From Ligula intestinalis (lineage: Eukaryota > Platyhelminthes > Cestoda > Diphyllobothriidea > Diphyllobothriidae): DNA of 64,000 nt. Shown piece after piece: positions 1-11,074 of the stretch. Positions within the stretch are counted from its first letter, which is position 1. Every line of letters begins with the position of its first letter. Position numbers and translations under genes: made by a program. Under the pieces are notes generated by a model. It made no database searches. It was given only the letters and a program-made list of their open reading frames with translations, and was not told where the DNA came from. The stretch spans positions 87,405,657 to 87,469,656 of the forward strand of contig JAYGXS010000003.1 in NCBI GenBank assembly GCA_036362985.1, in the 5' to 3' direction.

Positions 1-330
1 GTGGACTTCATCGAAACCGATGGTCAAACACACGCACATATTAAGGCAGTTTTTTTGCCTTCATTCGTTTGAAAATCGGCGGCTCACTGAACTCATTTAG
101 CGATGTAGGAGTTTTTTTTGCTGACCAGAAATTTATTTTACAGAAAAGATCGTTTTTAATCGGATCTAGCTTAACACCTTACCACGCGTAACATACTACT
201 TATTCCTCTTGTCATATGACTGATCACGCACAGCTGTGATTACCTTTTTTAATTTTTTATTTTCATGATAGCTCTAGGTTTGTAATGAGAGGGCCCCTTG
301 GGCCTTAAATATACAATTTATTATTATTGA
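1..330 (+). mobile_element. LINE 3' end (family as at 53.8-58.5 kb)
   Basis: The stretch 265-320 (GTTTGTAATGAGAGGGCCCC, then GGGCCTTAAATATA and an ATT-rich tail) closely resembles 56,245-56,298, where the same motif ends a CR1-like LINE. I read it as the 3' terminus of a LINE copy whose body lies outside the window. The first 240 bases hold no recognisable coding sequence. Family membership is inferred from this single shared terminus. Confidence 0.4.
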
Positions 331-617
331 CAGAATATGAACAATTTACAATACGAAATAACACTGTGCATGCCTTACAGAACCGAACCCCTTTTTCAGT
401 GTTATCGGAACAAGATGAGAAAGCACTAAAGTCTCTCAAAACAAACGAAACGCCCTCATTCATCCTGCAGATAAAGGAGGCTCAAACGCCATCTTAAACA
501 AGGCAGACTACGATGCAAAGCGGACTGCTAGAGGACAGGTCAGCATACCAACCCCTTAGTGCGGACCCCACCAAAACACAAAATGTAAATATTTAAAATG
601 TACGTAAACGTCTTACA

Positions 618-854
618 TTGAAGAAGAAAATATCAGGAGATATTGCCAAGTCCCTGAGACAAATCGCACCGAACACAGCTAAGATCTACGAACTACCTAA
701 AATACGCAAGCCCGACATACCAATAAGACCGATAGTACCACTAATCGGCATACCTTATTACAAAATATCAAAGTGGCTTTTTCGAAAGCTCCACCCATTG
801 ACAAGAGATTCTGAAACATCAATCAACAATTCCGTGGAGTTTTTAAACAAATAA
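618..854 (+). pseudogene. PLE-1 reverse transcriptase fragment
   Basis: An open stretch of 78 residues carries the conserved PLE block before RT motif A, including YELPKIRKPDIPIRPIVP and a KWLFRKLHPLTRDSE segment. The next segment (ITADEIMVPFDAVS near 870) is the expected motif A, but it is out of frame and broken. It is a relic of the RT domain rather than a separate gene. Confidence 0.7.
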
Positions 855-1390
855 TAAGGGCTTGAAATAACGGCAGACGAAATAATGGTACCATTTGATG
901 CTGTCTCCACTTTACATCGATAACACTAGATTTAGTCAGGCAATGCATAGAAGAATAACTTAATTCCTACGAAATGGACTTTACTTTAAATCTGCTTTAA
1001 TTCTGAGACCTATTTCTGGAAAATAATTGCTAGTTAGCTAAACAATGCTATAAACAGATAAAAGGAGTCACGATAGGGTCAGCCATCTCAGGCTCTTTGG
1101 CCAAAATAATGATGAAAAAATAGAAAATATGACCCGACAACTGTTTAACCCCAAGTTGTGGGTACGTTATATCGATGACAGATTTTTCATTGTCATAAAG
1201 AACCATCTGGAAACACTAAACAGCATTATCAATTCAACGATACCTGGAATCAAATTTAAACTGGAAACAGAAATTAACAGTTAAATCCCGTGTCTTGACG
1301 TCGCCGTACAGCGTAATACTGAGGGGACTTTTCAAACGTCCGTTTACCGCAAAAAGAACTGTGCTGATGTTATCCTTTATAACAAGAGCA

Positions 1391-2027
1391 GTTGACAGTT
1401 GCTCCATCGATTTCGACTTTGGGCATCACGCGCTCCAACAAGCCGCAGAAAACGCTGAAGCAAGCCGCAACACACACGGAGGCAAACGGAGCAAGCAACA
1501 TGAAAGTGATAGCAAGCACAAGCAAGCAGAGAACTAGCACGATAGAAAACAAGAAATAAGGCAGACTCGCGCAGAATCCACCCACTCGCTTGCAACTCCC
1601 ACAAACGTTTCTAGTGTAATGACAGAGTCAATAAGACCGGGGATGTGGGAGAGCGTAGATGGCTGGCGCTGTATTCAACACGCGCACACTCACAGAGCCA
1701 GCTCGCTAGGTGTGCTCCCGCCTTAGCCGAAGCACCATAAAGGCCACATTAAGAGGGAGCCATTGCAGCCTGACTCTCAATCCTCCCTCTGCACTCATAC
1801 GCACACACAAACACACGCGTACAAAAGGAGCAGCAGATGTAGGCGACCCGAGTTTTCCCGTCAGTTGTCAAACCCTCCAAGCCACGGCTTTTAGCCCACC
1901 GTGATAGATTCAAGCGCATTCAGATTTATTAGAGTGAAGAGAGGAACGCACCGAGGGTCGACCTCGTTCTCTCCCCAACTGCACAATGACCACCTAGCTT
2001 TCGGACACCTGAGGTGGAACAAGAGCA
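1391..2027. mobile_element. 637-bp insertion inside PLE-1 with 10-bp target duplication
   Basis: The decamer AACAAGAGCA occurs at 1,381-1,390 and again at 2,018-2,027. The PLE reading (..DVILYNKS / NKSNYPIAHKR..) is continuous when the intervening DNA is removed. The insert has no clear terminal inverted repeats, no RT and no polyA tail. It has a CA/AC-rich patch near 1,795-1,820. Element class is unknown; a SINE, a solo LTR with an unusual end or a DNA element are all possible. The same insert was not seen elsewhere in the window. Confidence 0.7.
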
Positions 2028-2830
2028 ACTACCCTATTGCTCACAAACGAAGTGCTGTTATCACCCTAATTAATCAAGCAAGAACACATGGTTCTAGCCC
2101 CGAACTCTACCAAGCCGAACTCAACTGCCTTTACCAATTTATTTTCATAAAACTGCTACCGCAAGGAGTTCGTGCGTTAATGCATAAAACGACAAGAGTT
2201 TAAACAAAAAAACAAGGAACTGGAAAATTCCGATCAAACTTTTATCGAAGAAATATGCAAACACTTCCATAAAAAACGTGTCTGAATCCGTTGAAAGACA
2301 CCTGAAAAACTACCAGATGCAAGTGGCGCACAAAGTAGCGATCACACTTCGAAATCAGCTCGTACACCCTAAGGATAGGGTTGGTGATTTAAACAGAGAA
2401 GAGGTCGTTTTGCGGCGACTGCGATGCAATTTATTGCGGGCAAACAGGAAGGTCGGCATCAACAAGGACGGTGAATCAGCACGACCGGTTGGCCGATGTC
2501 GCCGTGCATTCACATGAAAGTTGGCACAAATTTGCATGGAACCAAACCCGCATAGTAGGCTCTTGCCCGTACAAGAAAGACCGATAATTTTTGGAGGCTA
2601 TCCATCCTGACGAATCATGCAGCGACAGAAAGGTTGAGTTGGATTCAATGTATACCGATCTTAAAAAAGTCTGGAAAAGGAGTCAACCACCAAAGCATGC
2701 TATCAACCATGAATGACACAGCATTATCGATATTTTGAAACGTTTAAATATACGCACTGCTCTTCTCTCATGTCCCTCGCGTCCGAAGGCGACCTGGTGT
2801 GCTAACGGCGAAAATTTACCATAAAGTTTA

Positions 2831-4755
2831 TTCCTGGTTCCCCTAAGAATATTTTTGATCCAATTATATTACTTGGGATGCCTTTTTTCTAATCCATACG
2901 ATGTTTCTAATATATTGGCAGAGGTATTGTTGGACGATAAGCCGAAAATCTACTTTTACACGAACGATTGAGTTGTTTTGGTACTCCCTCCATAAAATTG
3001 ATCCCCCCATATTTTGGCATATAACTTAAATAGCGCTAGCCATTACCCTGATAATAAACCCTCAAGGAATCATTCATAATGTTCATCAGCACAGAGGATC
3101 GAATGCAGGTTCCGTGGGTCACGAGATTTGCGAAAACCCGCTAGACTAAAGCCCCATGCATCTTCTTCCTATTCAATTTATTATAAAAACGCCAGTGGTC
3201 AAGTACACATTCAGCGTGACCATTTTGTGGTTTATTCACCGTCCTCTAAGTGAACAATAAGCCTAGCAGCTCTTAGCTGTGTAAAATACGATGAAGAAGG
3301 TTTTGCTGCCCCTTCAACCCTCCTCCAGAAAGTGCTATATTTTGAAACTGAGGTTAATAACATGAAGGCATTAAGCAAAACAGCCAGCCATCCACCGAAA
3401 AAAGAACAAGAAAAGGCCAGCGGAAAGAAAACTGAGAAGGTTTCCAAACTCCGAAAACAGAACCTTCCAACAACAGATTCCACCGTCGAACTAGGCGACG
3501 AGTCGGAATTTGACGAAAATAACGTGACACCGGGAATCGTACCCAGTTCGTCAAATAAACTTGCTGATGAGACTTACCTAACGCCGACGTGCATGGTCAA
3601 AATTTTATGAACGTACGCTATGCTAATAGCCAAGTACACATTAATGATGAGCAGCATAAACGGAATTATTCAACAACGTCTGCAACTGTCCGCCAGTCTG
3701 GGAGTCTGCGCGTAAACCCAGCGCATGAGGAACACATAATCAGAAAACCAGGACAACCATATGCATGGTTTCCGACTCAAATCTAGAGGACACGCAGAGC
3801 ACTGCGTCTGCTTTTAAAATTAAACTACCTGTCTTCGTGAATCCCTATAGCCATAGCCCTGAAGCCAGTGCTGGGTCCAGAGTGACCACTTCACAAATAT
3901 TCATTGACAAATGAATCATAGATAGCTTGCGGGAGCCTGATGCGCTGACACGCGCTGCCTTTAATCACAAGCATTGCACGCTCGCTATCTTATCCAAGAT
4001 GACAAATACACCTCTATCATACTTCTCAACCGCTACTAGAGGCGCGCGACGATCTGCATGTCCTTTGCTTTTCAAGTCTGCTCGCAAGGCGAAAATTATT
4101 TCTAGCCGACCGATGCACGCCGTTTCACCTGACTAGCTGCAAAAACAAGTAAATTAGTAAGATATATCAACGTTGGCAACTACCAAACTGAGCAGAGTGC
4201 CCAATCGAGTCCTTGAGCATTCTAACATCGTAAGCCGGCCTTAGCAACGATGTCATAACAGTTATATCATTCGATTTTATAAGGGGCGACAATTATGCGA
4301 AGGCAGTTGGTGAGTGGACACTCATATGCTCAAAAAGAACTTACTACACATTTTAGGCATTACGTTAATTTTGCTACCATCTACACTTTCCGTTCGTACA
4401 ACCAGCCAAGAAGTCACATCCAACGTATAGGTTTGGCCAAGAGAATAAACCAGAGTTCACGGTTTTACTTGTCAACCCTGAACCCTTGAACATACGTTAG
4501 CTCTGTCACCCTCGTTTCATAATATTTAGAACGGTAATTCGCGCCGGCTTATTGTAGCTGCTACCACGAAGGTATTATAAAAATCATGTGGTTATCTTTA
4601 GTCATTGCATGCGCCCATAGCTGTGTTACTGTGGTTTTAAACATCAAAATGTTTATAATGTTGCATTCCGTTTTAATTTCTACACAGGACTGTAAATCAT
4701 AATCAACAGAAACCTGTTGCGCAGTTTTAATAGTCTGTATTAGACGCGCTGCGGA
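2831..4755. other. Mostly unassigned stretch before the left arm
   Basis: No recognised family was found here apart from a tRNA-like patch (3,083-3,158). One open stretch at 3,332-3,610 (+, 92 codons from ATG) encodes a lysine- and serine-rich polypeptide (for example KKEQEKASGKKTEK) with no motif I know. It could be an exon, a LINE ORF1 relic or chance. The sequence from 3,620 to 4,755 shows nothing I can name. Confidence 0.3.
3083..3158 (-). repeat. tRNA-derived SINE or tRNA relic
   Basis: Read on the - strand, the patch has an A-box-like TTAGTCTAGCGGG and, about 40 bases on, a B-box-like GCATTCGATCC. This is the internal RNA polymerase III promoter layout. No full cloverleaf could be folded by eye, so a functional tRNA is unlikely. 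Confidence 0.3.
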
Positions 4756-5305
4756 CAATATCCAATTTGGCTGATCCTGGTCGGATGTGTAGTGGCGCTG
4801 GTTCTCTGTTGCTGGTTGGTATAAAACAAGTGCGTTCTATTCTTTCATGTTGTTTAATCGGTTTATCCTAAGCCTCGTTTTGTCCGTCACAATTTATAAG
4901 CATATTTGCGTCAAATGCAAGCTCAGTTTCTTCTCGAAACCATGTTTCATCAGTAGAGGGTAGGGAACAGATCCGTGGGCACCCCTTCTTTGCAGTCACC
5001 AGACATGTGGGAGTTTTCAGGTTATACCAATCCCCCCGCCAAAGCAAGGGCACTCCCGTGAACGGTACAGATCATGTTTCAAATAGGGCATTGTATTTCT
5101 TCTTGAATGCGGCAATTGTGTTGGCAGCAACAACGTCGGAGGGAGATTGTTCCATGCATTCACAGCGCGACTTGTTAGACGTGCGGGAGGCCATCTGTCC
5201 GTTGTACCACCAGTTTGAAGCAGTGTCCTCGCGTGGGCATGTCAACGGCTAGTTTGAAGCACTCTGCGACCTCCGGTATGTCGCCGCAGACGATCACTTT
5301 GTACA

Positions 5306-5617
5306 TCATGATTTGGTCGCCTCTGGAGCGTCGAAATTCGAGGGTAAACAGGTCCAGTGCTTTACAGCGCTCCGATAGGTCAGCCTTCTCACTTCGGGCA
5401 CCATTCTTGACCCCAGTCGTTGAATATATTCGTTGTCAGTCATTTCGCTCTTCGTACATGGAAACCAAGCGGACGATCCATACTCCATGATCGGTCGAAT
5501 AAACGTGACCATGAGCTTACGGAATATCTGCATGGACCAGGACGTGAGTGCTCTTTTGAACATCCAAAGTAGCGCTAGCCCCTTGCGCCTCGCCAAAGTT
5601 GATTGTTCTCGGGTCAT
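5306..5617 (-). pseudogene. LINE post-RT segment
   Basis: After a frameshift relative to the RT core, this frame encodes the region that follows RT in CR1-like elements (TFIRPIMEYGSSAWFPC, then NEYIQRLGSRM). The rest, down to about 4,944, is 3' untranslated or too decayed to read. Confidence 0.6.
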
Positions 5618-6552
5618 GAGGTCGTCCTGGATGATAACGCTAAGTCTCGAGTACTCCTAACAGCGGACAGTGTCATGTTTCCCATTGTATGGGGCGGGTG
5701 GTCCCGGTCTCTCCCAATTATAAACAAGTTCGATTTGGTCACGTTTACCGGTATCTGGATCTCTAATGACCACTCGTAGATCACATCGAGATCATTTTGG
5801 AACGTCATTGTGTCTTCGGCGTTGCCTATGACACGCCATACCTTGAGGTCGTCCGCGAACAGAAGGCATGGGGATGCAAGTCTTGATGGGATATCCGCGA
5901 CGTATATTGAAAACAGTCTGTGACCCAGCACCGACCCTTGTGGTACTCCACTTCGAGCCTCAAACGCCGAGGAAACCCTTCGCCAACTCTGACCCGGCAT
6001 TGTCTACCCCTTGATCCATTTGCTGACAGTTCTAGGTACCGGCGTGTTACTGAGTTCGTTTAGGAAAAGCAGGTGATCGACTTTATCGAACGCCTTGCTA
6101 AGATCGATTAAGACTGCATGAACCGGCAGTCGTTTTTCTTTGGCTTCGCACCAGGTTTCACGTGCCACCATGAGGTTTGTGGTACACGATTTGCCCTTAA
6201 CAAAGCCATGTTGTTCTGTTGGTAGGATTGTGGCTGGCCCAATGTGAGCATCGATTTCGCGACAGATGAGGTTTTCGAGTACTTTTACAAACACCGAGGC
6301 CAGGCTGACTGGTTGATAATTCTGGGGAAGAAAACGGTCACCACCCTTGTACCTCGGAGTTATTATACTCTGTTTCCAGTCATCTGGTACCGTTGCAGTT
6401 TCAAGCGTACAGAGAAACAGTGCTTTGATGCTTGGTGCGATTATAGAAGGTAGCTCGCTAATAACCCTCGGATTGACATTGTCGGGTCCAGCAGCCTTAG
6501 TAGGTATCAAACTACTTAGTGCATTCTCCACATCTTCAATGGTGACTAGCAT
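5614..6552 (-). pseudogene. LINE reverse transcriptase core with one internal stop
   Basis: The reading starts with a block containing KAAGPDNVNPRV, followed by NYQPVSLASVFVKVLE, EQHGFVKGKSC, VLIDLSKAFDKVDH (motif A), ARSGVPQGSVLG (motif B) and LLFADDLKVWR (motif C, near 5,840-5,873). A single stop at 6,004 lies between motifs A and B and the frame continues unchanged, so this is one polyprotein broken by a nonsense change. Order and spacing match the CR1/Jockey group of non-LTR retrotransposons. Confidence 0.85.
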
Positions 6553-6577
6553 GCCATTTTCAGTTTGGTCATGGATC

Positions 6578-7009
6578 TTAAAAATTCTCCCTCTCGGGCG
6601 CTGGTGGCAAGTAAACAGTAGAGTATTGTTGAGCTAGAAGTTCAGCCATACATAACTCATCTGTCTCGAGCACGCCATCTGTATTGTGGAGACCCTGGAT
6701 GCCCGGGCTTTGACGACGCTTTCTCTTCAGAAACGAGTAGAATCGATTCGGTGGAGTGTCAACGTTTTTCAGCAGATCCTCTTCGTATGCTAATTTTCTT
6801 GCCCTCATCATACGTTTGCATTCATCTCTGAGTGCTTTGTATTTTATTTTTGCTTCGGTAGTTTTTAGGATAATGAAGGCTCTGTAGGCACGTTTTTTTG
6901 GCCCTGAACTTGCGTTTTGTCTCACCATCAATCCATGGGGGGCGACATGCTGCCCATCCACAGAGCGTAAAGGGGACAAAATCAGCACAGAGTTGTTCAA
7001 TATTCCCAC
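6578..7009 (-). pseudogene. LINE pre-RT linker fragment
   Basis: The - strand reading gives a 143-residue basic segment (for example KRMMRARKLAYEEDLLK, then NRFYSFLKRKRR) like the region between endonuclease and RT in CR1-type LINEs. It ends about 25 bp before the RT segment begins, in another frame. It is the 5'-most surviving part of the element at 4.94-7.05 kb. Confidence 0.65.
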
Positions 7010-7047
7010 GAATCACTCTCCAGTGTTCCTCTACATCGGCCGAGCTA

Positions 7048-9424
7048 CTCTAGAGATCTCAAGCTACGAGTATATTAAGTCTAAATTTATTAACGTGTAT
7101 GAACTGCCGTTTGTCCATAGGGCACTATCGGAGCTGACTTAAGCGCCGTCATTCCTTACTATTCCCTATGTAGTTGGAATTGAATATATTTAGGCCCATT
7201 TCATTGCAGCGCTCCCAATAGTATTATGCCTGCCGTAATAAGGGCAACATTTTGGCAAGTCCACGCACGCACACTAGCCTAATGTTGGCATAAACTCGCC
7301 TTTTAGTAACCGGCTGAATAATCTGTATAATATGCTGGATATGAATTCAGTCTAAGCGAAACACTACGTGCAACTTTCGGTACCCGCGCCTGGCAGTAAA
7401 CGCCGTCGCCATTTTCAGTAGTGGAAGACTCGTGAGGTTTCTTTGATCAGTCAGCAGGACTGACTTAATGAAAAGTTTGATAAAAAATGAACACTGTAAA
7501 TCTTTATTAGAGGGTATTGGTACTGGAAAACACTTTGAAGCTCTTTATATCGATATCAATAATTACGGACAATGTAAATCACGATTTTTATATGAAAACC
7601 GACATAAAGTGTGCTTCGACGAATGCCGCAATCACTATTCAAGCAACGAGATCCAAAATCTATATAGGAAGGCCGAGTAACCACAGAGCATCTGCAGCGG
7701 TAGTCTGACGTTGAACAGCAGTGTGGACGTTGATTGATTGCTTTAGGTTCTTGCCACTGAGCAGCGATGATAACAACTTTGGGCAACCGTTGACTGCAAA
7801 TTTACAGCAAAATATTATTGCATGGTTACGATCCTATTTTGCGGGTCTTTGATGAGGAAATTTCCAGTGAGTCAGAGCAGCTCGATTTAATTCTTTAATT
7901 TAGAAATGAAATCTAATTGTGAGTTAGCGAGAATCCGAATTTAGTGCGAGTTAACACAGGTTTGAGTTTTAGCTACTTTTTAATACAACCTGAAAAAAAT
8001 GGTGCGTTGCGCTTGCCAATTCTACTGTATATTTGGGGGCCTTTGCTACGGTTAGTTGTCATCGCCAAGATAATTCGTGAAGGCTTGTTCATCATATTAA
8101 AGTTTCAAAAGTGTTATATCGAGGAACAACACCTATTTGCTTACTTTTTGCTACCTGCGCTAAGTGTTTTCTATTGTGAAAACTGTACTAATTTCTTGGT
8201 CGTATATTATCATCAACACTATTGAATGAGTATCTTCTTAAATGTTGGCTTGTTGCCTACGCCGATAGCTGCCAACTCTTCATACAATACGATTCCTACT
8301 GAGTAGTCCAGCGCCCATCTTGATCTTACGGCCTGTGTAAATTTTAATAGAAAAATAATAAGATATGTAGTTATTTGATAATTACTCCTGAAATCTTAAA
8401 CAAAGTCCATCGTTAAGGTTGTAACACTTTAAGAAATTAAGCGTTTGGACAGTAAGGATTGATTGTCCATTTTGCCGCCATCAAAGGTGTTTCGGGTCGC
8501 ATAAGGCTGACGCTCTTCGGTCTGGATAGAGTACAAAAATAATGGTATTTCTTAGACTCTCAGTTTGGTGATGCCGCAGAGAAGTCATATACATTCCCCG
8601 CTATTACTTAGTGTTGCATTAAGTTGTCGGGATTCCTTCTCGTCAATGCTTCTGACGTAACCCGTATCAGTTCTCTTAATGATTAAATGTTTGTATCTAA
8701 TTGAAATATACGAAAAACCGATATTTCCTGCCGTCAACTTGCAGATGTTATACCCATAATGAAGGAACTAATCAATTAAGCTTGTCTTTTTCGCCTTAGT
8801 TTACTTGAATTACGTTCCGCAATCCTGAAAAACCTTAAGTCTGAATATTTGACAGCTTTTAACTAATATTAGACCTTCTGTGTGCAAATTATGATTTCCA
8901 ACCTGTGTAGTTGAAATTTCTTGGCCTCTGTCTTCTTAAAAGCTCACCACCTAAGTAAATTATTCAAAAAAGGCACGACGACCTAAAGTCAAGAAACGGA
9001 AATAAATTCATGGAAAGGCATCCTTTGGGAAACAAGTAAGTTTATTGAGTAAATTTTCGGCACTGGATCCCCAGTTCGTCGTCAGACTTGAGAGAAATTT
9101 GCAAACTGTTGTTTGCCAATTTCTCTGCGCGAGAGGTGAAATTGCAGTCAGGTGTTTGGGATGGGGTAATGCGCGGTGTAGGTTTCTACACTGACCGTCA
9201 CCAGGAATAATACTGCCTCTAATAGTAGCCGATAAAAGAACACAAAATATTCCCCTGAATCAAAATGGAGGGCACTTTATGCTCTAACAGTACGAGGCTA
9301 ATCGCTACCGCGTTTAATCTCACGGCTTTGTAGCGTTGCCAATGTCCTATCCAATGAACTTCACTCTTCTATTTAAGTTGTCTGGTTATTTTTACCTTCG
9401 ATAAGCAATCAATTTTACTTACAG
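7048..9424 (+). other. Left-arm flank upstream of the zinc-finger exons
   Basis: This stretch is the diverged counterpart of 48,164-51,790. Between 7,468 and 7,860 it matches a short open region at 50,791-51,140, but the left version carries several stops, and both copies end at a possible GTGAGT donor. It could be an old 5' exon or conserved non-coding DNA. A hammerhead-like motif lies at 9,055-9,085. No first exon with a convincing ATG or promoter was found, although the zinc-finger transcript should start here or further upstream. Confidence 0.4.
9055..9085 (-). ncRNA. Hammerhead-ribozyme-like core
   Basis: The - strand reads CTGACGA, then a potential stem II (ACTGG, loop GGAT, CCAGT), then GAAA. 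This is the CUGANGA...GAAA pattern of the hammerhead core. An AT-rich stretch with AATAAA follows, as in the PLE-associated copies elsewhere in the window. The right arm lacks it at the equivalent place, so it marks a small left-arm insertion, probably a PLE terminal remnant. Stems I and III were not verified. Confidence 0.5.
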
Positions 9425-9469
9425 GAAGAAGATGTTTCAAACGAAGAGACCGCGCTTGAGCCTTGCAAG
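9425..9469 (+). CDS. Zinc-finger gene, left copy: N-terminal exon A (45 nt)
   Basis: The exon lies between TTTTACTTACAG and GTAGTT and reads in phase 0 as an acidic peptide, EEDVSNEETALEPCK. The right-arm copy (48,122-48,163) is 42 nt: the difference is exactly one codon, leaving the frame intact, which favours real coding. The phase fits exon B. No initiator ATG is present in this frame, so at least one upstream exon is expected. Confidence 0.65.
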
Positions 9470-9582
9470 GTAGTTCGAAAAGTTTGTGATATGTCTTTCC
9501 TGTATTTAGGCTTTGGAATCAGTATCACCAAATCCACTTGTAAGATTTAATCACCCCTATATTAGATTGGTTATAGACACAG

Positions 9583-9829
9583 CGTCGAAGTGGACGACTG
9601 TATGCCGAGCAAGACTCAAGTGGATCCATTGGAAGTGACTATGCAAGCAGCGGGGATGAGTGGCAGCCCGCACTAGCGTCATCACCTTCGGCAGGTGAGG
9701 GGGGCCATGGAACGCTGACACCAGTAATCCCCTCAAATGTTCCAACGGGAGATTTGTACGCGGCAACATCCTTATCTATTACCATTAAAGCATCTGATCC
9801 AACAATTCGTCGGGTGTCTAACACTTCTG
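9583..9829 (+). CDS. Zinc-finger gene, left copy: N-terminal exon B (247 nt)
   Basis: The frame is open from the acceptor (TTATAGACACAG) to the donor (GTGCGT), starting in phase 0 and ending in phase 1. It encodes about 82 residues rich in Ser, Gly, Asp and Pro (RLYAEQDSSGSIGSDYASSG near the start), probably a disordered N-terminal region ahead of the fingers. The right-arm exon at 47,762-48,008 has the same length and differs at about six bases, several of them amino-acid changing. The splice phase joins correctly to exons A and C. The opposite strand is also open here, but splice logic favours the + reading. Confidence 0.72.
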
Positions 9830-9864
9830 GTGCGTCTTTGTTTTATCCTTTCCTAACTTCACAG

Positions 9865-9939
9865 AGATGCAGTACTCCAAGGAAGAAGAACCCACTGATG
9901 TGGACCCTACAACCTATTTAGAAAGCGATCGCAAGTTGG
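9865..9939 (+). CDS. Zinc-finger gene, left copy: exon C (75 nt)
   Basis: The exon lies between CTAACTTCACAG and GTGAGT and is phase 1 at both ends. It reads MQYSKEEEPTDVDPTTYLES and so on, an acidic linker before the first finger. It contains the only in-frame Met seen upstream of the fingers, so a shorter isoform could start here. The right-arm copy (47,652-47,726) is identical by eye, which is unusual given the divergence elsewhere. Confidence 0.72.
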
Positions 9940-10724
9940 GTGAGTGGTGCTTTCCTTTCTTGCTTTTTAGCTAATCCGTGTTGCTTTGCCCTGTGATGCA
10001 GTACAAATAAGGCCCACGACATAAGCGTCCTTTTTTACTGGGTAAAAGTCTGGCAGGACTTTACCGAGAAATGTTTACTAGGAGTCTTGCGGAAAATAGT
10101 AACGGGTCAGCGTGATTATGTTCTGTGCAGCCAGATGCGTACAGCTTACTCTCGGACTGACCTTTATACAAATTTGTGGAATTATGCTTGATAGATTGTA
10201 TTCAGTGATATTTTGACAGGACGTACTTGATATTTCGTGGTACATTTATGATCATGCCCGATGCAGCCAGCCTCGGCAGTATCGAAAAAGGATATTTTCA
10301 TAAGCAGTTGTCGTGAAAGAGGGGAGGTCAACTAGTGCGTGCGTGACAAGCCTTCACGGCAGCATGTGGCTGTCCTCTAGGTAGGTCGAGACTCGCAATC
10401 GATTGACCTCATACGTGGCTTCGAATGTCACAATCAGCAGTTTGATTCATGCAGCGGCACAAGCGTGTCTGTGCTTAAAGCGAGTTTCTGTTCTGCTAGT
10501 ATGCTGAATAATCCTATATCCTCTTGGTAACTTGACCATTTCTGATTGTCTGCGAATCTGGTGCACGCGTTGCTAAATATCCGTCTACTGGCCTAGAAAA
10601 CCCCCTTCGGCAACTACAAGCGTCCTACTGCTATTTATGTAATTCACGTTGTCATTTTCTGCAAACGTTTAAGCAAGCAAAAAAGCAGTCCGGCCTTTTG
10701 TCATTTCCCTTTTTTCTTTAACAG

Positions 10725-10811
10725 CCCTGTGGCGGTATACGTGTGAAGTCTGTGGTAAGGCCTTTGCGAAGAAAAAGCTGCTGAACCAACATGTCAGCGG
10801 TGTCCATAAAA
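10725..10811 (+). CDS. Zinc-finger gene, left copy: finger exon 1
   Basis: An 87-nt, phase 1-1 exon follows TTTCTTTAACAG and precedes GTGCGC. It encodes one C2H2 finger (YTCEVCGKAF.., spacing C-X2-C-X12-H-X4-H) ending VHK. Predicted contact residues at helix positions -1, 2, 3 and 6 are K, K, L, Q, the same as in its right-arm partner at 46,344-46,430. The intron before it (9,940-10,724) is strongly conserved between arms. Confidence 0.85.
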
Positions 10812-11074
10812 GTGCGCACCCGTTTCCTAGTTGCTGGATGACTATTTCTCGCGTCATCTGTTAATGTTTTGACTGCCTACGCTATGTATCTTCTGCGTAT
10901 TTTCCACGATGACTATCAGAAACTCAGTGTTATTGCGAAGTCTTGTGATCGGATAGTACTAGGCACCACTAAGTCAAGGAACTATTTAACTATTTGTCGT
11001 TTGATACCATCAAATCAGAGAAAGATGGCTTAACTTTAGAGGCAATGTCGCCAGCAGATGTTCTGTTTCCTGTA

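Larger units (their letters stand above)
330..2830 (+). mobile_element. Decayed Penelope-like element (PLE-1)
   Basis: Translated pieces in all three forward frames follow the usual order of a PLE polyprotein. An N-terminal segment lies near 420-560, then an RT segment with the block RPIVPLIGIP (618-854), then a motif-C block LWVRYIDDRFFIVIK near 1,157-1,200 (YIDD), and CLDVAVQRN near 1,290. After an insertion the element resumes with NKSNYPIAHKRSAV near 2,020. A degenerate GIY-YIG region follows near 2,400-2,580 (CGDCDAIYCGQTGR), then a C-terminal block ending near 2,815. Many stops and frameshifts make it inactive. PLEs are retroelements that pair RT with a GIY-YIG endonuclease. Confidence 0.8.
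4944..7047 (-). mobile_element. 5'-truncated CR1-like LINE inserted in the left arm
   Basis: The right arm shows the empty site, so both ends can be placed. Left-arm homology stops at GAAACCAT (4,943) and resumes at CTCTAGAGATC (about 7,048), while the right arm has the two halves joined near 51,790. Inside, on the - strand, lie a pre-RT linker, an RT with GVPQGSVLG and FADDLKVW, and a C-terminal segment (TFIRPIMEYGSSAW). No endonuclease remains. One in-frame stop and at least one frameshift make it inactive. It arrived in this arm only. Confidence 0.85.

Noticed and set aside
2278..2517. 79-codon forward frame as a separate small gene
   Set aside because: It is one frame of the decayed PLE-1 endonuclease region; the neighbouring frames carry the rest of the domain.
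3332..3610. Lysine-rich 92-codon frame as a real gene
   Set aside because: No homologue recognised, no supporting splice sites or neighbours; could be chance or LINE debris.
7944..8225. 93-codon frame resembling 50,499-50,744 in the other arm
   Set aside because: Similarity is due to the inverted duplication. Frames differ in start and end, have no splice support or motif, and differences include many non-conservative changes.
9557..9824. Antisense open frames of 61-70 codons over exon B in both arms (also 47,767-48,034)
   Set aside because: They are conserved only because the two arms are nearly identical here. The + (left) and - (right) readings have matching splice sites, phases and downstream fingers, and the antisense frames lack any motif.
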